Shown here piece by piece: positions 14,104-14,189 of a stretch of DNA of 14,189 bases. The DNA comes from CAZYJD01 sp964647785. GTDB lineage: Bacteria; Bacteroidota; Bacteroidia; NS11-12g; UBA9320. The stretch is from NCBI GenBank assembly GCA_964647785.1, contig CAZYJD010000050.1, forward strand, positions 1-14,189, read 5' to 3'. Within the stretch, counting starts at the first letter, position 1, and every line of letters begins with the position of its first letter. The position numbers were made by a program, and so were the translations under genes. The notes beneath the pieces were generated by a model. The model saw nothing but the letters and a program-made list of their open reading frames with translations, ran no database searches and had not been told where the DNA came from.

Positions 14104-14189
14104 TTGAAAGAAAAAGACCTCTTAATCTTTACTGATAACGGGCTTTACTGTCCGCAGGCCAATGTCTACATCGACCCCATTAAAAAAGT
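14104..14189 (+). CDS. Probable ligase-associated DNA exonuclease, N-terminal fragment
   Basis: The last 86 bases hold an open frame that begins with TTG (read as Met), four bases after the preceding stop, and runs off the window. The visible 28 residues contain LIFTDNGLYCPQANVYIDP. This resembles the start of ligase-associated DNA exonucleases, metallo-beta-lactamase-fold proteins related to mRNA 3'-end processing factors, which begin with an FT..G.YCP...YIDP pattern ahead of their HxHxDH metal site. In Bacteroidota these usually sit with an ATP-dependent DNA ligase and a DEXH helicase. No ATG is available in frame before the conserved region, so a TTG start is required. The metal site lies beyond the window, so the call rests on a short match. 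Confidence 0.7.
   Translation, partial: MKEKDLLIFTDNGLYCPQANVYIDPIKK

Noticed and set aside
14126..14189. A minus-strand open frame ending at the right edge that could be the C-terminus of another gene
   Set aside because: The plus-strand frame over the same bases matches a known protein start, while the minus-strand peptide matches nothing I recognise.

Overview
The window looks like ordinary chromosomal DNA from a Gram-negative member of the Bacteroidota; I cannot place it below phylum level. The evidence is: matches to the Bacteroidota promoter box TAnnTTTG close upstream of four start codons; almost no Shine-Dalgarno sequences; many short lipoproteins with a Cys-terminated signal peptide; and a Kdo transferase gene, which implies lipopolysaccharide. 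I see no phage, insertion sequence, CRISPR array, tRNA or rRNA.

Layout. (1) 1-1804, plus strand: two lipoprotein methionine sulfoxide reductases, MsrB (5' end cut by the window) and MsrA. A hairpin at 1830-1845 separates them from the convergent genes that follow. (2) 1869-5261, minus strand, read right to left: an outer-membrane protein, Kdo transferase (overlapping it by 23 bp), an Ig-like lipoprotein and an azurin-like copper lipoprotein. (3) 5363-8792, plus strand: a WbpE-like sugar aminotransferase, UDP-glucose dehydrogenase and UDP-glucuronate decarboxylase, coupled by ATGA overlaps. (4) 8793-9107: a convergent intergenic region full of short tandem repeats and one 16-bp palindrome. (5) 9108-9452, minus strand: a small lipoprotein. 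(6) 9529-11114, plus strand: a WbpD-like N-acetyltransferase and GalE, also with an ATGA overlap. (7) 11182-12852, minus strand: a Pif1-like helicase. (8) 12945-14099, plus strand: a lipoprotein sugar dehydrogenase of the PQQ-dependent family. (9) 14104-14189: the first residues of what looks like a ligase-associated DNA exonuclease, cut by the window end.

How they work together. Blocks 3 and 6 form a nucleotide-sugar supply set: UDP-glucose to UDP-glucuronate to UDP-xylose, UDP-glucose/UDP-galactose interconversion, and two steps (amination, N-acetylation) of a 3-acetamido sugar route. The Gfo/Idh-type oxidase that would be expected in that route is not in the window. With the Kdo transferase they point to building of surface polysaccharide or LPS. 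The MsrA/MsrB lipoproteins would repair oxidised methionine outside the cytoplasm.

I found no clearly new multi-gene system. The most unusual items are the MsrB protein fused to a peroxiredoxin-like domain that has lost both active-site cysteines, the repeat-dense 8.8-9.1 kb gap, and promoter boxes so close to start codons that several mRNAs are probably leaderless or nearly so.
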